Shown here in pieces: positions 1-9,173 of a stretch of DNA of 64,000 nt (positions within the stretch are counted from its first letter, which is position 1; each line of letters begins with the position of its first letter). The stretch comes from G963667145 sp963667145. GTDB lineage: Bacteria > Cloacimonadota > Cloacimonadia > G963667145. The translations under genes and the position numbers were made by a program. Location of the stretch: positions 1,054,001 through 1,118,000 of the forward strand of contig OY762943.1 in assembly GCA_963667145.1 (NCBI GenBank), given 5' to 3'. The notes under the pieces were generated by a model, which was given only the letters and a program-made list of their open reading frames with translations, was not told where the DNA came from and did not search any database.

Positions 1-2
1 TT

Positions 3-1109
3 ACGCTTCGCAAAGTTTTGGACGGTTACCGAAAAAATATGTTTCTGCCCATAGCTTTGGGAGTTGACATTGTGGGTAGCCCTGTGCTGACCGATTTGGC
101 AAAAACTCCTCACCTGCTTATTGCTGGAGCTACTGGTTCTGGAAAAAGCGTTTGCATTAACACCATAATAAATTCGTTGTTGTTCAATCTCTCGCCTGAC
201 GAGATGCGGATGATAATGATTGACCCGAAGAAGATTGAGCTGTCTGGCTATGCGGATATCCCTCATCTTTTGCACGAAATCATCACTTTGCCAGAGGATA
301 GCTTGGGGGCTTTGAATTGGGCTGCTAAGGAAATGGACGAGCGTTACCATTTGTTGCAGAAGTACAATGTTCGTGACTTGCGGTCGTTCAACAAGGTGGT
401 TGATGGATTGAAACAAGGCAATCTTTCGGAAGAGGAACAGGTGAAGAAATTGCCGTACATTGTGCTTGTGGTGGACGAGTTTGCGGACTTGATAATGACT
501 GCGGGAAAGGACATCGAAAAGCCGATTACTCGCTTGGCACAGATGGGCAGAGCTGTTGGCTTTCATCTGATTTTGGCAACTCAGCGTCCGTCAACTCAGG
601 TTATTACCGGAATTATTAAAGCGAACTTTCCCTCTCGAATAGCTTTTCGCGTTTCTTCCAAGATAGATTCTCGCGTTATTTTGGATGCGAATGGAGCGGA
701 AAAATTGTTGGGACGAGGCGATATGCTGTTTTTGGCTCCGGGCAAATCTGATGTAATAAGGGTTCACGGGGCTTATATTTCGGACGATGAGATAGAAAAT
801 GTTGTCGAATATCTAAAAACTCAGCCGAAACCGAAAGATAGTTTGCAGTTGTTTACAGAAGAGGCTGACGCGATGAGTGGCGGATTTGAGGATGAGGACG
901 ATTTGTTTGTGGAAGCGGCGAAGTTTATTGTGGAGAGCAAAACGGCTTCTGTGTCTATGTTGCAACGGCATTTCAAAATTGGCTATGCTCGTGCTGGTCG
1001 ATTGATAGATTTGCTGGAACAAGCGGGAATAATAGGTCCACATTTGGGCAGTAAACCGCGTGAAGTTCGAGCGACGGAAGATGAATTGAGGATTTTGGGT
1101 TATGTTTAA
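3..1109 (+). CDS. ftsK: DNA translocase FtsK/SpoIIIE, C-terminal part (5' end outside window)
   Basis: This is the motor and DNA-recognition part of the hexameric ATPase that pumps chromosome ends across the division septum. The frame is open to the window edge, so the membrane and linker regions lie upstream. Visible motifs are Walker A (GATGSGKS), the IDPK motif, Walker B (VVDEFADL), the ATQRPS segment and a C-terminal winged-helix gamma domain (the stretch SVSMLQRHFKIGYARAGRLI), which in this family reads KOPS-type polarity sequences. A TTG at 18 could be mistaken for a start, but homology continues upstream of it. The stop overlaps the start of the lolA-like gene by 8 nt, so the two are probably cotranscribed. 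Confidence 0.95.
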   Translation, partial: TLRKVLDGYRKNMFLPIALGVDIVGSPVLTDLAKTPHLLIAGATGSGKSVCINTIINSLLFNLSPDEMRMIMIDPKKIELSGYADIPHLLHEIITLPEDSLGALNWAAKEMDERYHLLQKYNVRDLRSFNKVVDGLKQGNLSEEEQVKKLPYIVLVVDEFADLIMTAGKDIEKPITRLAQMGRAVGFHLILATQRPSTQVITGIIKANFPSRIAFRVSSKIDSRVILDANGAEKLLGRGDMLFLAPGKSDVIRVHGAYISDDEIENVVEYLKTQPKPKDSLQLFTEEADAMSGGFEDEDDLFVEAAKFIVESKTASVSMLQRHFKIGYARAGRLIDLLEQAGIIGPHLGSKPREVRATEDELRILGYV

Positions 1110-1710
1110 TAGTTATTTGGTTTTAATTTTTTTGTTTTTTGGGTTCCTTTGGGCTGACGAAGTGCCGAGAGAATTACAAAAATGTGTAGATGATTTCTTG
1201 AAGATTAAGACTTTTCAGGCGAAAATCAAGCAGACAAATTTTGTTAATCTTGCCAAAAGCAGTGAAGTTTATACTGGCGATATATATTTTGACAAGAACA
1301 GGCTTTTGATAGAGTACAATGTTCCAGATAGACAGTTGATTTATGCCGATACTTTGCAGTCGATAGTTTACATCGAAAGGAGCAAGCAAAAGATTGTGTC
1401 TCCCCCAACTTTGGTTTTTTGGCCAAACGTTATGGTGTCTAAATTCGTGAAGAATGCGAAAGATTTTCACAGAGTTGATGGAAACGGTGAGGTTAATTTC
1501 AGTTTTGTGCCGGATATTTCCAAAAATGAGAATGTTGCCAAAGTGGAAATTGGATCGAAAAATGGCGTTATCAATAAAGTGAAATATTACGATTTTGAGG
1601 AAAATTTTGTTTTGTACGAGTTTTCCGATTTGGAATTTAAAGAGGTTTTGAATAATTCTATTTTTATGCTTTCTTTCCCTGATGATGTAGAGACAATAGA
1701 AAATTTGTAA
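1102..1710 (+). CDS. lolA: LolA-like outer membrane lipoprotein carrier protein
   Basis: The product is 202 residues with an N-terminal signal peptide (hydrophobic residues 4-17, probable cleavage after the WA at 17-18), so it is periplasmic. The mature part has the LolA pattern: an amphipathic N-terminal helix, then strands such as FQAKIKQTNFV, YTGDIYFDKNRLLIEY and the tyrosine/aspartate-rich segment after it. In this family the protein carries lipoproteins from the LolCDE exporter to the outer membrane. The ATG lies inside the end of ftsK; the ftsK-lolA order is also seen in many proteobacteria. Sequence identity to model LolA looks low, so the family call rests on size, signal peptide, strand pattern and context. 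Confidence 0.75.
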   Translation: MFNSYLVLIFLFFGFLWADEVPRELQKCVDDFLKIKTFQAKIKQTNFVNLAKSSEVYTGDIYFDKNRLLIEYNVPDRQLIYADTLQSIVYIERSKQKIVSPPTLVFWPNVMVSKFVKNAKDFHRVDGNGEVNFSFVPDISKNENVAKVEIGSKNGVINKVKYYDFEENFVLYEFSDLEFKEVLNNSIFMLSFPDDVETIENL

Positions 1711-2209
1711 TATATTGTTTTTCTGCTGGTTAAAGAAGAAATAAAAAAAAATAGGAAAAATCAAAAAATTTTCTATCTTACTGAAATTCTATCAGTAAAC
1801 AAATCTGTTCTATGAGGAACTTGTCTATTCTGGGAAAAGTCACAAGTTTTGTTCGACTTTGTCTATTTCCCCTAAATATCATTTCATTTGTTCGAAAAAC
1901 TCCAAAAATAAATTTAAGTTGATAAAACTTTTTTCTTTTTGTTGTTTTGGAAATTTAGTCGAAGTTTTGATTGGTTTCAACCGAAAATCAGAAAATATCA
2001 AGAATTTTAAGAGTGTTAGGACACTAAAAAAGGGAATTTTGCCATTTTTAAGGTGAATTTGGCAATATTTTAGCAAAATTGGGGAAATTTTCGGAATTCT
2101 GGGTGTAATTTCCTAAAAATTTTGGGTTTTACTTTCTCAAAAAGAGTTTGACCTTTTTTTTGTTTCAAAAATCGTGGAAAGGTAAATTTTGCTTTCTTAG
2201 GAGTTTTGT
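1711..2209 (+). other. AT-rich intergenic region upstream of fusA
   Basis: About 500 nt without a recognisable gene. It is rich in A and T runs. A TTGACC at 2148-2153 could be a -35 element for fusA, but I see no convincing -10 at standard spacing. Short open frames here have no family features. I see no RNA gene. Confidence 0.5.
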
Positions 2210-4282
2210 ATGGCGAATAGAGAAAATATCAGAAACATCGGAATCATGGCTCACATCGATGCGGGAAAAACCACGACCACAGAGAGGATTTTGTTTTATT
2301 CTGGTCGAATTCATCGCATGGGCGAAGTGCATGACGGAAATGCGACGATGGATTGGATGGATCAGGAGCAAGACAGGGGCATCACCATAACTTCCGCCGT
2401 GACTTCTTTTAGTTGGAAGAAGCGGCAGATAAATATTATCGACACTCCTGGGCATGTTGACTTTACCGCTGAGGTGGAGAGAAGTCTGCGTGTGCTGGAT
2501 GGTGCTGTCGGTGTGTTTTGTGGTGTTGGAGGCGTGGAGCCACAGAGCGAGACAGTTTGGGCTCAATCGGAAAGGTACAACATCCCCAAAATTGCTTATG
2601 TCAACAAGCTGGACAGAATGGGTGCTGACTTTGAGAGAACTTTGGAAGACATCCGAGAACGCTTGTCTCCAGGGGCTTTGGCTATTCAATTCCCTATCGG
2701 TAAAGAAGCCGATTTCAAGGCTATTGTGGATGTGGTGCGAGGCGTTGCTTATTACTTTGACCAAGAAGAGTATGGTAGCAATATGGTGGAAAAGGAGATT
2801 CCAGAAGAGGCTCAGGACGAGTACAATATGTATCGTGAGTTGCTTTTGGATGTTTTGTCGGAGCACGACGACAGCTTGATGGAGAAGATTTTGGAAGAAC
2901 GAGAACTGACTGCGAATGAGATTGTTCCTGTTTTGAGGAAAGCAACGATTTCGTTGAAAGTTACGCCTGTTTTGTGTGGGTCTTCTTTCAAAAATATGGG
3001 AGTGAGGCTTCTGATGGATGCGATTGGCGATTTGTTGCCGTCTCCTGTGGATAAGCCTGACTTTCAAATTATCAAAGATGGGAAACTTTCTACACTTGCT
3101 CCAGCGGACAATGTTCCATTGGCTTTGATTTACAAGATACAGATTGATAAGCACGTGGGGAAGCTATTGTACGCAAGGGTTTATTCTGGCACCATCAAGA
3201 AGGGTGACACTCTGACGAACCAAGATACGGGCAAAAAAGAGCGTGTTATGCGGATTTTGCAGATGCATTCCAACAAGACCAAAGATTTGAACGAGATTTC
3301 GTATGGCGATATTGCTACCTTTGTTGGTCCAAAAGATGTGAAGACTGGACAAACGTTGGCTGGACGCGGAGTTAAGTTTGAATTGCCCAAGATGAATTTT
3401 CCCGAGGCGGTGATTTCCATGGTGGTAGAGCCTGAAACTAAGGGCGATTACGACAAATTGATGGATTCACTGAAGCGATTGGAAGATGAAGACCCAACTT
3501 TTTTTGTGAAAGAGGATAAAAATTCGGGGCAAATAGTGATTTCTGGCATGGGCGAGTTGCACTTGGAAGTGTTGGTTTATCGCCTAAAGAACGAGTTTGG
3601 TGTGAACGCAAACGTGGGAACGCCTCAGGTAGCTTATAGAGAGACGATTTTGGATTCTGTAGAATTTGAGGAAGAGTTTGACCGCGAACTCAAGGGCAAG
3701 AAGCACTATGCCAAGGTTAAGGTGCAGATTTCGCCACTGTTGGATAGCGAGGAAAAGAGCAAAAACGTCTACGAGATGGCTGTAACTAAAGGCGATTTGT
3801 CGCCTGAGTTTTTGCGTGCTATCAAAGAAGGTGCTTTGGGAGGCTGTGCAGCAGGACCTATTTTTTCTTGGGCTGTCAGAAATGTGAAGATTGAGGTTGT
3901 GAATGTGGAAACCAAAGAGGGCGAATCTTCAGAATTGGCTTTCTCTATAGCGACTTCCACCGCTGTCAGCAGGGCTTTGTCTGAGGCGAGAGCGACTTTC
4001 TTGGAGCCGATTGTCAAGGCTGTGGTGCTGTCTCCCGAGGAGTATGTGGGAGATATTATTGCCGACCTCAATGGAAAGCGAGGTAAAGTTTTGGACATCA
4101 AGCATATGGAGGCTCGTCAACAGGTGGTTTGTGAGGTTCCTGTCAGCGAATTGTTTGGCTACACCACGAGGTTGCGAAACTTGTCCAAAGGAAGAGCTTC
4201 GATGAGTATGGAGTTTTTAAAATACGATTTGGTACCTGAGAAGATAAAAGAAGCAATAATCGAGAAAACACGAGGATATTAA
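2210..4282 (+). CDS. fusA: Translation elongation factor G
   Basis: Ribosomal translocase GTPase of 690 residues, the normal EF-G length. The P-loop is AHIDAGKT (residues 14-21), the switch II region is DTPGHVDF and the G4 motif is NKLD. Domain II, the RNP-like domain III (GMGELHLEV), and domains IV and V follow in order. It starts at the ATG with the family N-terminus MANRENIRNIGIMAHIDAGK, about 7 nt after TTAGGAG. It stands as a single gene here, without rpsL, rpsG or tuf beside it. It may therefore be displaced from the str operon or be one of two EF-G paralogues; which one cannot be told from this window. Confidence 0.96.
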   Translation: MANRENIRNIGIMAHIDAGKTTTTERILFYSGRIHRMGEVHDGNATMDWMDQEQDRGITITSAVTSFSWKKRQINIIDTPGHVDFTAEVERSLRVLDGAVGVFCGVGGVEPQSETVWAQSERYNIPKIAYVNKLDRMGADFERTLEDIRERLSPGALAIQFPIGKEADFKAIVDVVRGVAYYFDQEEYGSNMVEKEIPEEAQDEYNMYRELLLDVLSEHDDSLMEKILEERELTANEIVPVLRKATISLKVTPVLCGSSFKNMGVRLLMDAIGDLLPSPVDKPDFQIIKDGKLSTLAPADNVPLALIYKIQIDKHVGKLLYARVYSGTIKKGDTLTNQDTGKKERVMRILQMHSNKTKDLNEISYGDIATFVGPKDVKTGQTLAGRGVKFELPKMNFPEAVISMVVEPETKGDYDKLMDSLKRLEDEDPTFFVKEDKNSGQIVISGMGELHLEVLVYRLKNEFGVNANVGTPQVAYRETILDSVEFEEEFDRELKGKKHYAKVKVQISPLLDSEEKSKNVYEMAVTKGDLSPEFLRAIKEGALGGCAAGPIFSWAVRNVKIEVVNVETKEGESSELAFSIATSTAVSRALSEARATFLEPIVKAVVLSPEEYVGDIIADLNGKRGKVLDIKHMEARQQVVCEVPVSELFGYTTRLRNLSKGRASMSMEFLKYDLVPEKIKEAIIEKTRGY

Positions 4283-4331
4283 CGAAATTTTGCTAATTTT
4301 CAGCGAAAATTGAGTAAATTTAGGAGATTTT

Positions 4332-5303
4332 ATGAAAAATTTGGTGATTTGTGGAGGTTCGGGAACAAGACTTTGGCCGATAAGCACACCAGAACACCCT
4401 AAACAGTTCTTGCCAATATTTAATAAAAAATCGCTTTTTCAGCTCACATTGGAGCGAAATTTGCCTTTTTGTGATGGGTTTTTGGTGATTTTGGGGCAAA
4501 AACACTTAAATTTGGCGAAAAAGCAGGTTGATGCGAGTGAGCAAATTGACTTTATTCAAGAGCCTATTGGACGAAATACCGCTCCAGCTATAGCTTTGGC
4601 TTGTTTTGCGGTTGACGAAGAAGAGATTTTGTTGGTGAGTCCTTCCGACCATCTGATTGGTGCGGACAAATATTATCGGAAATCTCTGTTTGAAGCTGAG
4701 GATTTGGCGGAAAAGGGGTATTTGGTGACCTTTGGAATTTTGCCGACGTACGCCGAGACTGGTTATGGGTATATCTATGCTAAGGGCGAGGACGTTTTGG
4801 CTTTTTGCGAGAAACCTGATTTGAAGACCGCCAAGAGTTATCTCGATTCGGGAAACTACCTGTGGAATAGCGGGATGTTTTGCTTCAAAGCGGGTGTTTA
4901 TCTGGCGGAATTGAAGAAATATGCTCCGAAAATCTACGAGATGGCGAAGATAGCTTACGACAACAGCACCAATGGTTTGATTGACATGGACGATATGTTA
5001 AACATTCCCAAGGATAGCATCGATTATGCGGTGATGGAGAAGTCAGATAAGGTGAAAGTTGTGCCTTTTGTGGGCAAGTGGAACGATTTGGGCAGTTTCG
5101 ATTCGCTTTTCGAGGTAGTCGATTCTACGCAGAGCATCCAGATTGACAGCAACAACAATTTGGTGATTGCCGAGGGGAAAACGGTAGGGTTAGTTGGAGT
5201 GAAAGACAGCATCGTGGTGGCTCAGGGCAATAATCTTTTGGTTTGCAAGAAAGGTGAAAGCCAACGCGTCAAAGAGATTTGCGACAAATTGGCAGGTAAA
5301 TAG
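4332..5303 (+). CDS. manC: Mannose-1-phosphate guanylyltransferase
   Basis: Makes GDP-mannose from mannose-1-phosphate and GTP for surface polysaccharides and glycoconjugates. The nucleotidyltransferase signature GGSGTRLWP is at residues 8-16 and HPKQFL follows. EPIGRNTAPA, SPSDH, the FCEKP motif, NSGMF and the WNDLGSF motif appear in order. At 323 residues it lacks the C-terminal cupin isomerase domain of bifunctional ManC/AlgA and matches the shorter single-function type. TAGGAG lies about 7 nt before the ATG. It is 49 nt downstream of fusA and 75 nt upstream of a lipid-carrier translocase gene. Confidence 0.92.
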   Translation: MKNLVICGGSGTRLWPISTPEHPKQFLPIFNKKSLFQLTLERNLPFCDGFLVILGQKHLNLAKKQVDASEQIDFIQEPIGRNTAPAIALACFAVDEEEILLVSPSDHLIGADKYYRKSLFEAEDLAEKGYLVTFGILPTYAETGYGYIYAKGEDVLAFCEKPDLKTAKSYLDSGNYLWNSGMFCFKAGVYLAELKKYAPKIYEMAKIAYDNSTNGLIDMDDMLNIPKDSIDYAVMEKSDKVKVVPFVGKWNDLGSFDSLFEVVDSTQSIQIDSNNNLVIAEGKTVGLVGVKDSIVVAQGNNLLVCKKGESQRVKEICDKLAGK

Positions 5304-5378
5304 GATTGAGTTAGAAAAGGGGCGGTTATTCGGGGAACAATGGAATAATCAACTGAATTATATGGAGATAATAAAAAT

Positions 5379-6401
5379 ATGAGTTTTATATTTGGAGCGA
5401 TAATTGGCATTGCGGACATTATTCCCGGAGTTTCTGGCGGAACTTTTGCACTTGTTTTGGGGATTTACCATCGACTTTTGCATGCTGTGGCTGTGTGGGA
5501 TGTGAAATATGTGAAAGGGTTGCTTGGTAAGTTGCTGAAAGGGAAATTCAAGGAGTTTTTTGGGGACTTATTCACAGACGACAACTTGTTTTTGTGCAAA
5601 ATCGTGATTGGAGATGTGGTAGCAATACTTTTGATGAGCCGACTGATGAAGTATCTTTTGGCAAATCACTACGCACCCACTTACGGATTTTTCTTTGGAT
5701 TGATACTTTTTTCGGTCTATTTGCCCTACAAAATGGTCGCAAAAAAGCGAAATTTGTACATTTTTTGGTTGATTTTGGGTTTGGCTCTCACGGTTTTCAT
5801 CTCTGCGATGGTTGATCCTTCCACTAAAGTGTTACAAAAAAGCACAAGTTTGCAAAAAATGTTCATTTATGGAGCAAATGCGGTCAGCTCGTACGCAATC
5901 ACGGAGTATGTGTCTTTGTTTTTAGTGGGAGCTTTGGCTATCAGTGTGATGGTGTTACCCGGAGTGAGCGGGTCGTTCATTCTCTTACTTTTTGGACGTT
6001 ATTCGCAGATAATAGGGGCTATTTCACGACTAAATCGCGGTAATCCAGACGACATTATGCTCTTGCTTGCTTTTGGGTTAGGCGTGATTTTCGGGATTTT
6101 GCTTTTCGTGAGGATGCTTAACTACTTGTTTGATAAGTTCAAAGACCAGACCCTGTACTTTCTCATTGGCTTGATGCTTGGTTCGTTGTATGCGATTTGG
6201 CCGTTCAAAGCGTGTAGAGTTGCCGACATTTATGCCAAAGTCGATGGAACTATCGTGCTTCTGCAAAACCAGTCTTTGGTGACGAACAAACTCGCTTTAC
6301 CTTCGGATGTGAGGCAAGCGTTGACAACTCTTGGGTTTGCAGTGGTGGGTATGTTGGTGATGCTGTGGTTTATTAAGTATGAGGGTAAGCAAGGGAAGTA
6401 G
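5379..6401 (+). CDS. DUF368 membrane protein, likely PopT-type undecaprenyl phosphate translocase
   Basis: A polytopic membrane protein of 340 residues. Two copies of the family signature are visible: IIPGVSGGTFAL near residue 14 and VLPGVSGSFILLLFGRY near residue 190. Such an inverted duplication is typical of DUF368. Members of this family (PopT) have been shown to return undecaprenyl phosphate to the cytoplasmic face so it can be reused for peptidoglycan and O-antigen assembly. GGAG at 5364-5367 is 11 nt before the ATG. The preceding manC makes a sugar nucleotide for the same lipid-carrier pathways, which fits an envelope role but does not prove a shared operon. Confidence 0.85.
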   Translation: MSFIFGAIIGIADIIPGVSGGTFALVLGIYHRLLHAVAVWDVKYVKGLLGKLLKGKFKEFFGDLFTDDNLFLCKIVIGDVVAILLMSRLMKYLLANHYAPTYGFFFGLILFSVYLPYKMVAKKRNLYIFWLILGLALTVFISAMVDPSTKVLQKSTSLQKMFIYGANAVSSYAITEYVSLFLVGALAISVMVLPGVSGSFILLLFGRYSQIIGAISRLNRGNPDDIMLLLAFGLGVIFGILLFVRMLNYLFDKFKDQTLYFLIGLMLGSLYAIWPFKACRVADIYAKVDGTIVLLQNQSLVTNKLALPSDVRQALTTLGFAVVGMLVMLWFIKYEGKQGK

Positions 6402-6434
6402 AGAAAATAACTACAAAGATGTAAAAGCTGATTT

Positions 6435-7310
6435 ATGAAGGAAATTACAAAAGGTTTAAATATCCAAGACAAAATTTTTTCTCTTCGTGGAGAGCAAGTC
6501 ATTCTTGATAGAGATTTGGCGGAACTATACGAAGTTGAGACAAAAGTTTTAAATCAAGCTGTAAAAAGAAATATTGAAAGATTTCCAAGCAGTTTTCGTT
6601 TTCAGTTAGATGATTTTGAAAAAAATGAACTGGTCACAATTTGTGACCGGTTGGAAACACTTAAACATTCTTCGGTCAATCCTTTTGCTTTCACTGAGCA
6701 AGGCGTGTCTATGCTTTCGGCGATTTTGAAAAGCAAAACAGCTATTTTGGTAAGCATAAAGATAATAGAGGCTTTTGTTGCTATGCGAAAGTTTATTTCT
6801 CAAAATGCTGGAATTTTTCAAAGGTTGAATAATGTTGAAAAGAAGCAGATAGAGTATCAAATTCAAACTGAGCAAAATTTTGATAAATTATTTAAGGCTT
6901 TGGACGAAAAAAGTTTAAAACCTAAGCAAGGAATTTTCTTCGAAGGACAAATTTTTGATGCTTACAAATTTGTTTGCGATTTGCTGAAAACTGCACATTC
7001 GCAGATAGTTTTGCTTGATAATTATGTTGATGAAAGTACACTTTTGCTTTTTAGTAAGTGCGAAGATATCAAGGTTGTTATCTACACTAAAGAAATTGAT
7101 AAAACGTTAGCTTTGGATTTGAAAAAGTATAATTCCCAATATTCGCCGATTGAAATTAAAACGTACAAAAACTCACATAACAGATTTTTGATAATTGACC
7201 AAAAAGAGGTTTATCATTTCGGTGCTTCGCTGAAAGATTTGGGCAAGAAATGGTTTGCTTTCAGTAAATTTGAGGCGAGAGCAATTGATATTTTGGGGAA
7301 ATTGAAATAG
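6435..7310 (+). CDS. ORF6N domain protein with degenerate PLD-like C-terminal domain
   Basis: The N-terminal 90 residues match the ORF6N DNA-binding domain first seen in phage antirepressors (VILDRDLAELYEVETKVLNQAVKRN, then RFPSSFRFQL and AFTEQGVSMLSAIL). A short coiled-coil segment follows around residues 130-160. The C-terminal half (about 170-291) resembles a phospholipase-D/transposon-type nuclease fold and ends with HNRFLIID, which fits H-x-K-x4-D except that lysine is replaced by arginine. Only one HKD-like copy is seen, so activity would need a dimer. Stand-alone chromosomal ORF6N genes like this are frequent in gut bacteria and often lie near mobile or repeated DNA; a palindromic repeat cluster lies directly downstream. 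Its function is unknown. Confidence 0.8.
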   Translation: MKEITKGLNIQDKIFSLRGEQVILDRDLAELYEVETKVLNQAVKRNIERFPSSFRFQLDDFEKNELVTICDRLETLKHSSVNPFAFTEQGVSMLSAILKSKTAILVSIKIIEAFVAMRKFISQNAGIFQRLNNVEKKQIEYQIQTEQNFDKLFKALDEKSLKPKQGIFFEGQIFDAYKFVCDLLKTAHSQIVLLDNYVDESTLLLFSKCEDIKVVIYTKEIDKTLALDLKKYNSQYSPIEIKTYKNSHNRFLIIDQKEVYHFGASLKDLGKKWFAFSKFEARAIDILGKLK

Positions 7311-7365
7311 AGATTTTGCCCATAAGAATTAAGAGTGCATACAGAAAAGAGAAGATAGCAGAGAA

Positions 7366-7446
7366 TGGATACCCTCTTTCGTGGGCATGAGGATTTGGAA
7401 TGGCAGGAAAGCCTCAAGCATTCTCATTCTCGCGAATGCGGGAATC
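7366..7446. repeat. Two inverted copies of a short palindromic intergenic repeat
   Basis: A forward copy at 7366-7392 (TGGATACCC, then TCTTTCGTGGG, then CATGAGG) faces a reverse copy at about 7424-7446 (TCATTCTCGCGAATGCGGG then AATC). Each can fold into a small hairpin with a TTCG-type centre. Related copies occur at 60364-60389, 60457-60484 and (reverse) 60593-60619. They look like dispersed, non-coding, REP-like units. Confidence 0.65.
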
Positions 7447-7515
7447 TATGGAGGGTTCAGGTTTGGACGGAACTCATCGCACAAAGTTTTGTAAATAAAA
7501 CAGGAGCATTTTAGA

Positions 7516-8253
7516 TTGGAAGAAGTTTGGATTAACTTACTACTGGCGTCTGCCGCTTTTGTGGCTTCGTTCATCAATGTGATGGCTGGTGCCGGCTCGA
7601 TTGTGGTGATTACTACGATGCTTTTTTTGGACATTCCGTCGATTGTGGCAATTTCCACTTTCCGCGTAGCTTTGGTTACGCAGTCGCTTTTGGGAGCGAG
7701 GATTCTGCACAAAAAGCACAAGAAAATCGAGTTTGACTGGCGGATTTTCGTGCCGATTTTTCTGGGAAGCCTCTTGGGAACACAAATTTCGGCGAATATT
7801 CCCAAAGAGATTTTCGATTACGCTCTAGCGGGAGTGATAGTTTTTGTGGGATTGTTCGTGATTTTGCGACACAAAAATATGCTGACGCACAAAGAGTTTC
7901 CGCTTTGGTTACAGGTGATTATCTTTGTGGCAATCGGCTTCTACGGTGGATTTGTGCAGGTGGGAACGGGCTTTTTGCTCCTTGCGGGCTTGAGCATGGC
8001 AAAGAACTTGGATTTGATTTCGGCGAACGCCAACAAGATGGTGATAATCATGCTCTACAATCTGGTTGCGGTGGTCGTTTTGGCTTATCACGGCAAGATT
8101 TGTTGGGAATATGCACCTGCTTTGGTGATAGGTGGTTTGCTCGGCTCGTACGCTTCTTGCACGCTTGCCATCAAAAAGGGCGAAGGCTTTGCCAAAATTT
8201 TGTTGGTAGTGGCTATAGCGATGAGCATTGTGAAGCTGGTGTTGGAATTTTAA
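7516..8253 (+). CDS. TSUP family permease (TauE/SafE-like)
   Basis: A 245-residue membrane protein with two similar halves, each with small-residue-rich helices (AFVASFINVMAGAGSIVVIT near residue 10 and GFYGGFVQVGTGFLLLAGL near residue 140). This is the duplicated TSUP/DUF81 pattern of sulfite, sulfoacetate or other organosulfur and anion exporters. The substrate cannot be read from the sequence. The start is the TTG at 7516, placed 9 nt after AGGAG (7502-7506); no in-frame ATG lies at a suitable distance. It is followed by an EIIA-CBS gene after 20 nt, so it may be cotranscribed with it. Confidence 0.85.
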   Translation: MEEVWINLLLASAAFVASFINVMAGAGSIVVITTMLFLDIPSIVAISTFRVALVTQSLLGARILHKKHKKIEFDWRIFVPIFLGSLLGTQISANIPKEIFDYALAGVIVFVGLFVILRHKNMLTHKEFPLWLQVIIFVAIGFYGGFVQVGTGFLLLAGLSMAKNLDLISANANKMVIIMLYNLVAVVVLAYHGKICWEYAPALVIGGLLGSYASCTLAIKKGEGFAKILLVVAIAMSIVKLVLEF

Positions 8254-8273
8254 AAATTTAGAGAGGAATTAAG

Positions 8274-9170
8274 ATGAAACTGGATAATTTGCTTAATTCG
8301 GAGTTGATTTTTTGGGATGTGGAGATTGCTAACTCTTTGCAAATGTACGAGATGATTTCCGCCCAAATCGAAAAGATGTTTTCTTTGCCCAAGCAGGATA
8401 CTTTGGACGCTTTTTTGGAGCGGGAGAAGCTCGGCTATGTGGTTTTCCCCGATGGAAGCTCTGTTCCGCACGGCAGGATTGAGGGTTTTGAAGACCTGAT
8501 AATCGCCCTTGTTAAGACCAAAAATCCTATAGAATTTGCGGGCAAGAAAGCGGATGTTTTTTACTGCACTTTGACTTCCAATTCGGGAAGCAATCGCTAT
8601 CTGATGGTGCTGGCGTCTTTTGCCAAAATCGTGCAATATCATCAGGCGAAAATTCGCGATTGCAAGGCTCCGCGTCAGCTGATAGATTTCATAAAAAGTT
8701 TGGATTTGGACGTCGATAAAAGTTTGCTGATTTCCGATATTCTCAATTCTGAAGCGGTTTTGACCGTGCGAAAAGAAGACAGCGTGTCAGCGGCGGTGGA
8801 TAAGATGAAAGAAAAATCGCTGAAATATCTTCCGGTGGTCGATGAGAAAGGTTGCTACGTCGGGAAGTTGGACGCTTTTGACATTATCCGAGCGGCTTAT
8901 CCCAAGTCGTCGTTCCTCATGTCCACGATTAGCTTTATGTCCACCAGTCGTAGCTTTGAGAAGTTTCACCAAATGGAAAAAGCGTTGAAAGTGGGCGATA
9001 TTTATTCGCAGGACAAAGTTCGGATTGTGCGGGAGAATGAACAGGTTTTGCAAGTGGGGTTTAAGATGCTCAAAAACGACTGGCATCATCTGACTGTGGT
9101 GGACGAGCAGGGCAAACCTTTGGCTGTGCTGAGCGACAGGTCTTTTGTGAGCAAGGTTTTGAGGGCTTAA
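8274..9170 (+). CDS. PTS EIIA type-2 domain fused to a CBS pair
   Basis: Residues 1-150 read as a fructose/mannitol-type EIIA domain. The phosphorylatable histidine is His66, in SSVPHGRIEGFEDL, followed by the usual strand and helix with LMVLASFAKI. Residues 155-298 form two CBS motifs (VRKEDSVSAAVDKMKEKSLKYLPVVD and the C-terminal block ending HLTVVDEQGKPLAVLSD), which in other proteins bind adenine nucleotides. There is no EIIB or EIIC domain nearby. The gene ends 3 nt before an ArsB/NhaD-type transporter. The likely role is as a cytosolic sensor that couples phosphorylation or energy state to that transporter; this coupling is inference. Confidence 0.82.
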   Translation: MKLDNLLNSELIFWDVEIANSLQMYEMISAQIEKMFSLPKQDTLDAFLEREKLGYVVFPDGSSVPHGRIEGFEDLIIALVKTKNPIEFAGKKADVFYCTLTSNSGSNRYLMVLASFAKIVQYHQAKIRDCKAPRQLIDFIKSLDLDVDKSLLISDILNSEAVLTVRKEDSVSAAVDKMKEKSLKYLPVVDEKGCYVGKLDAFDIIRAAYPKSSFLMSTISFMSTSRSFEKFHQMEKALKVGDIYSQDKVRIVRENEQVLQVGFKMLKNDWHHLTVVDEQGKPLAVLSDRSFVSKVLRA

Positions 9171-9173
9171 AAG

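Noticed and set aside
1859..2076. Two 65-codon frames in the fusA upstream region
   Set aside because: Low-complexity AT-rich sequence on both strands, without a credible start site or homology.
2165..3154. Long open frame of 329 codons on the minus strand opposite fusA
   Set aside because: It is a shadow of the highly biased fusA codons, with no recognisable domain and no ribosome binding site.
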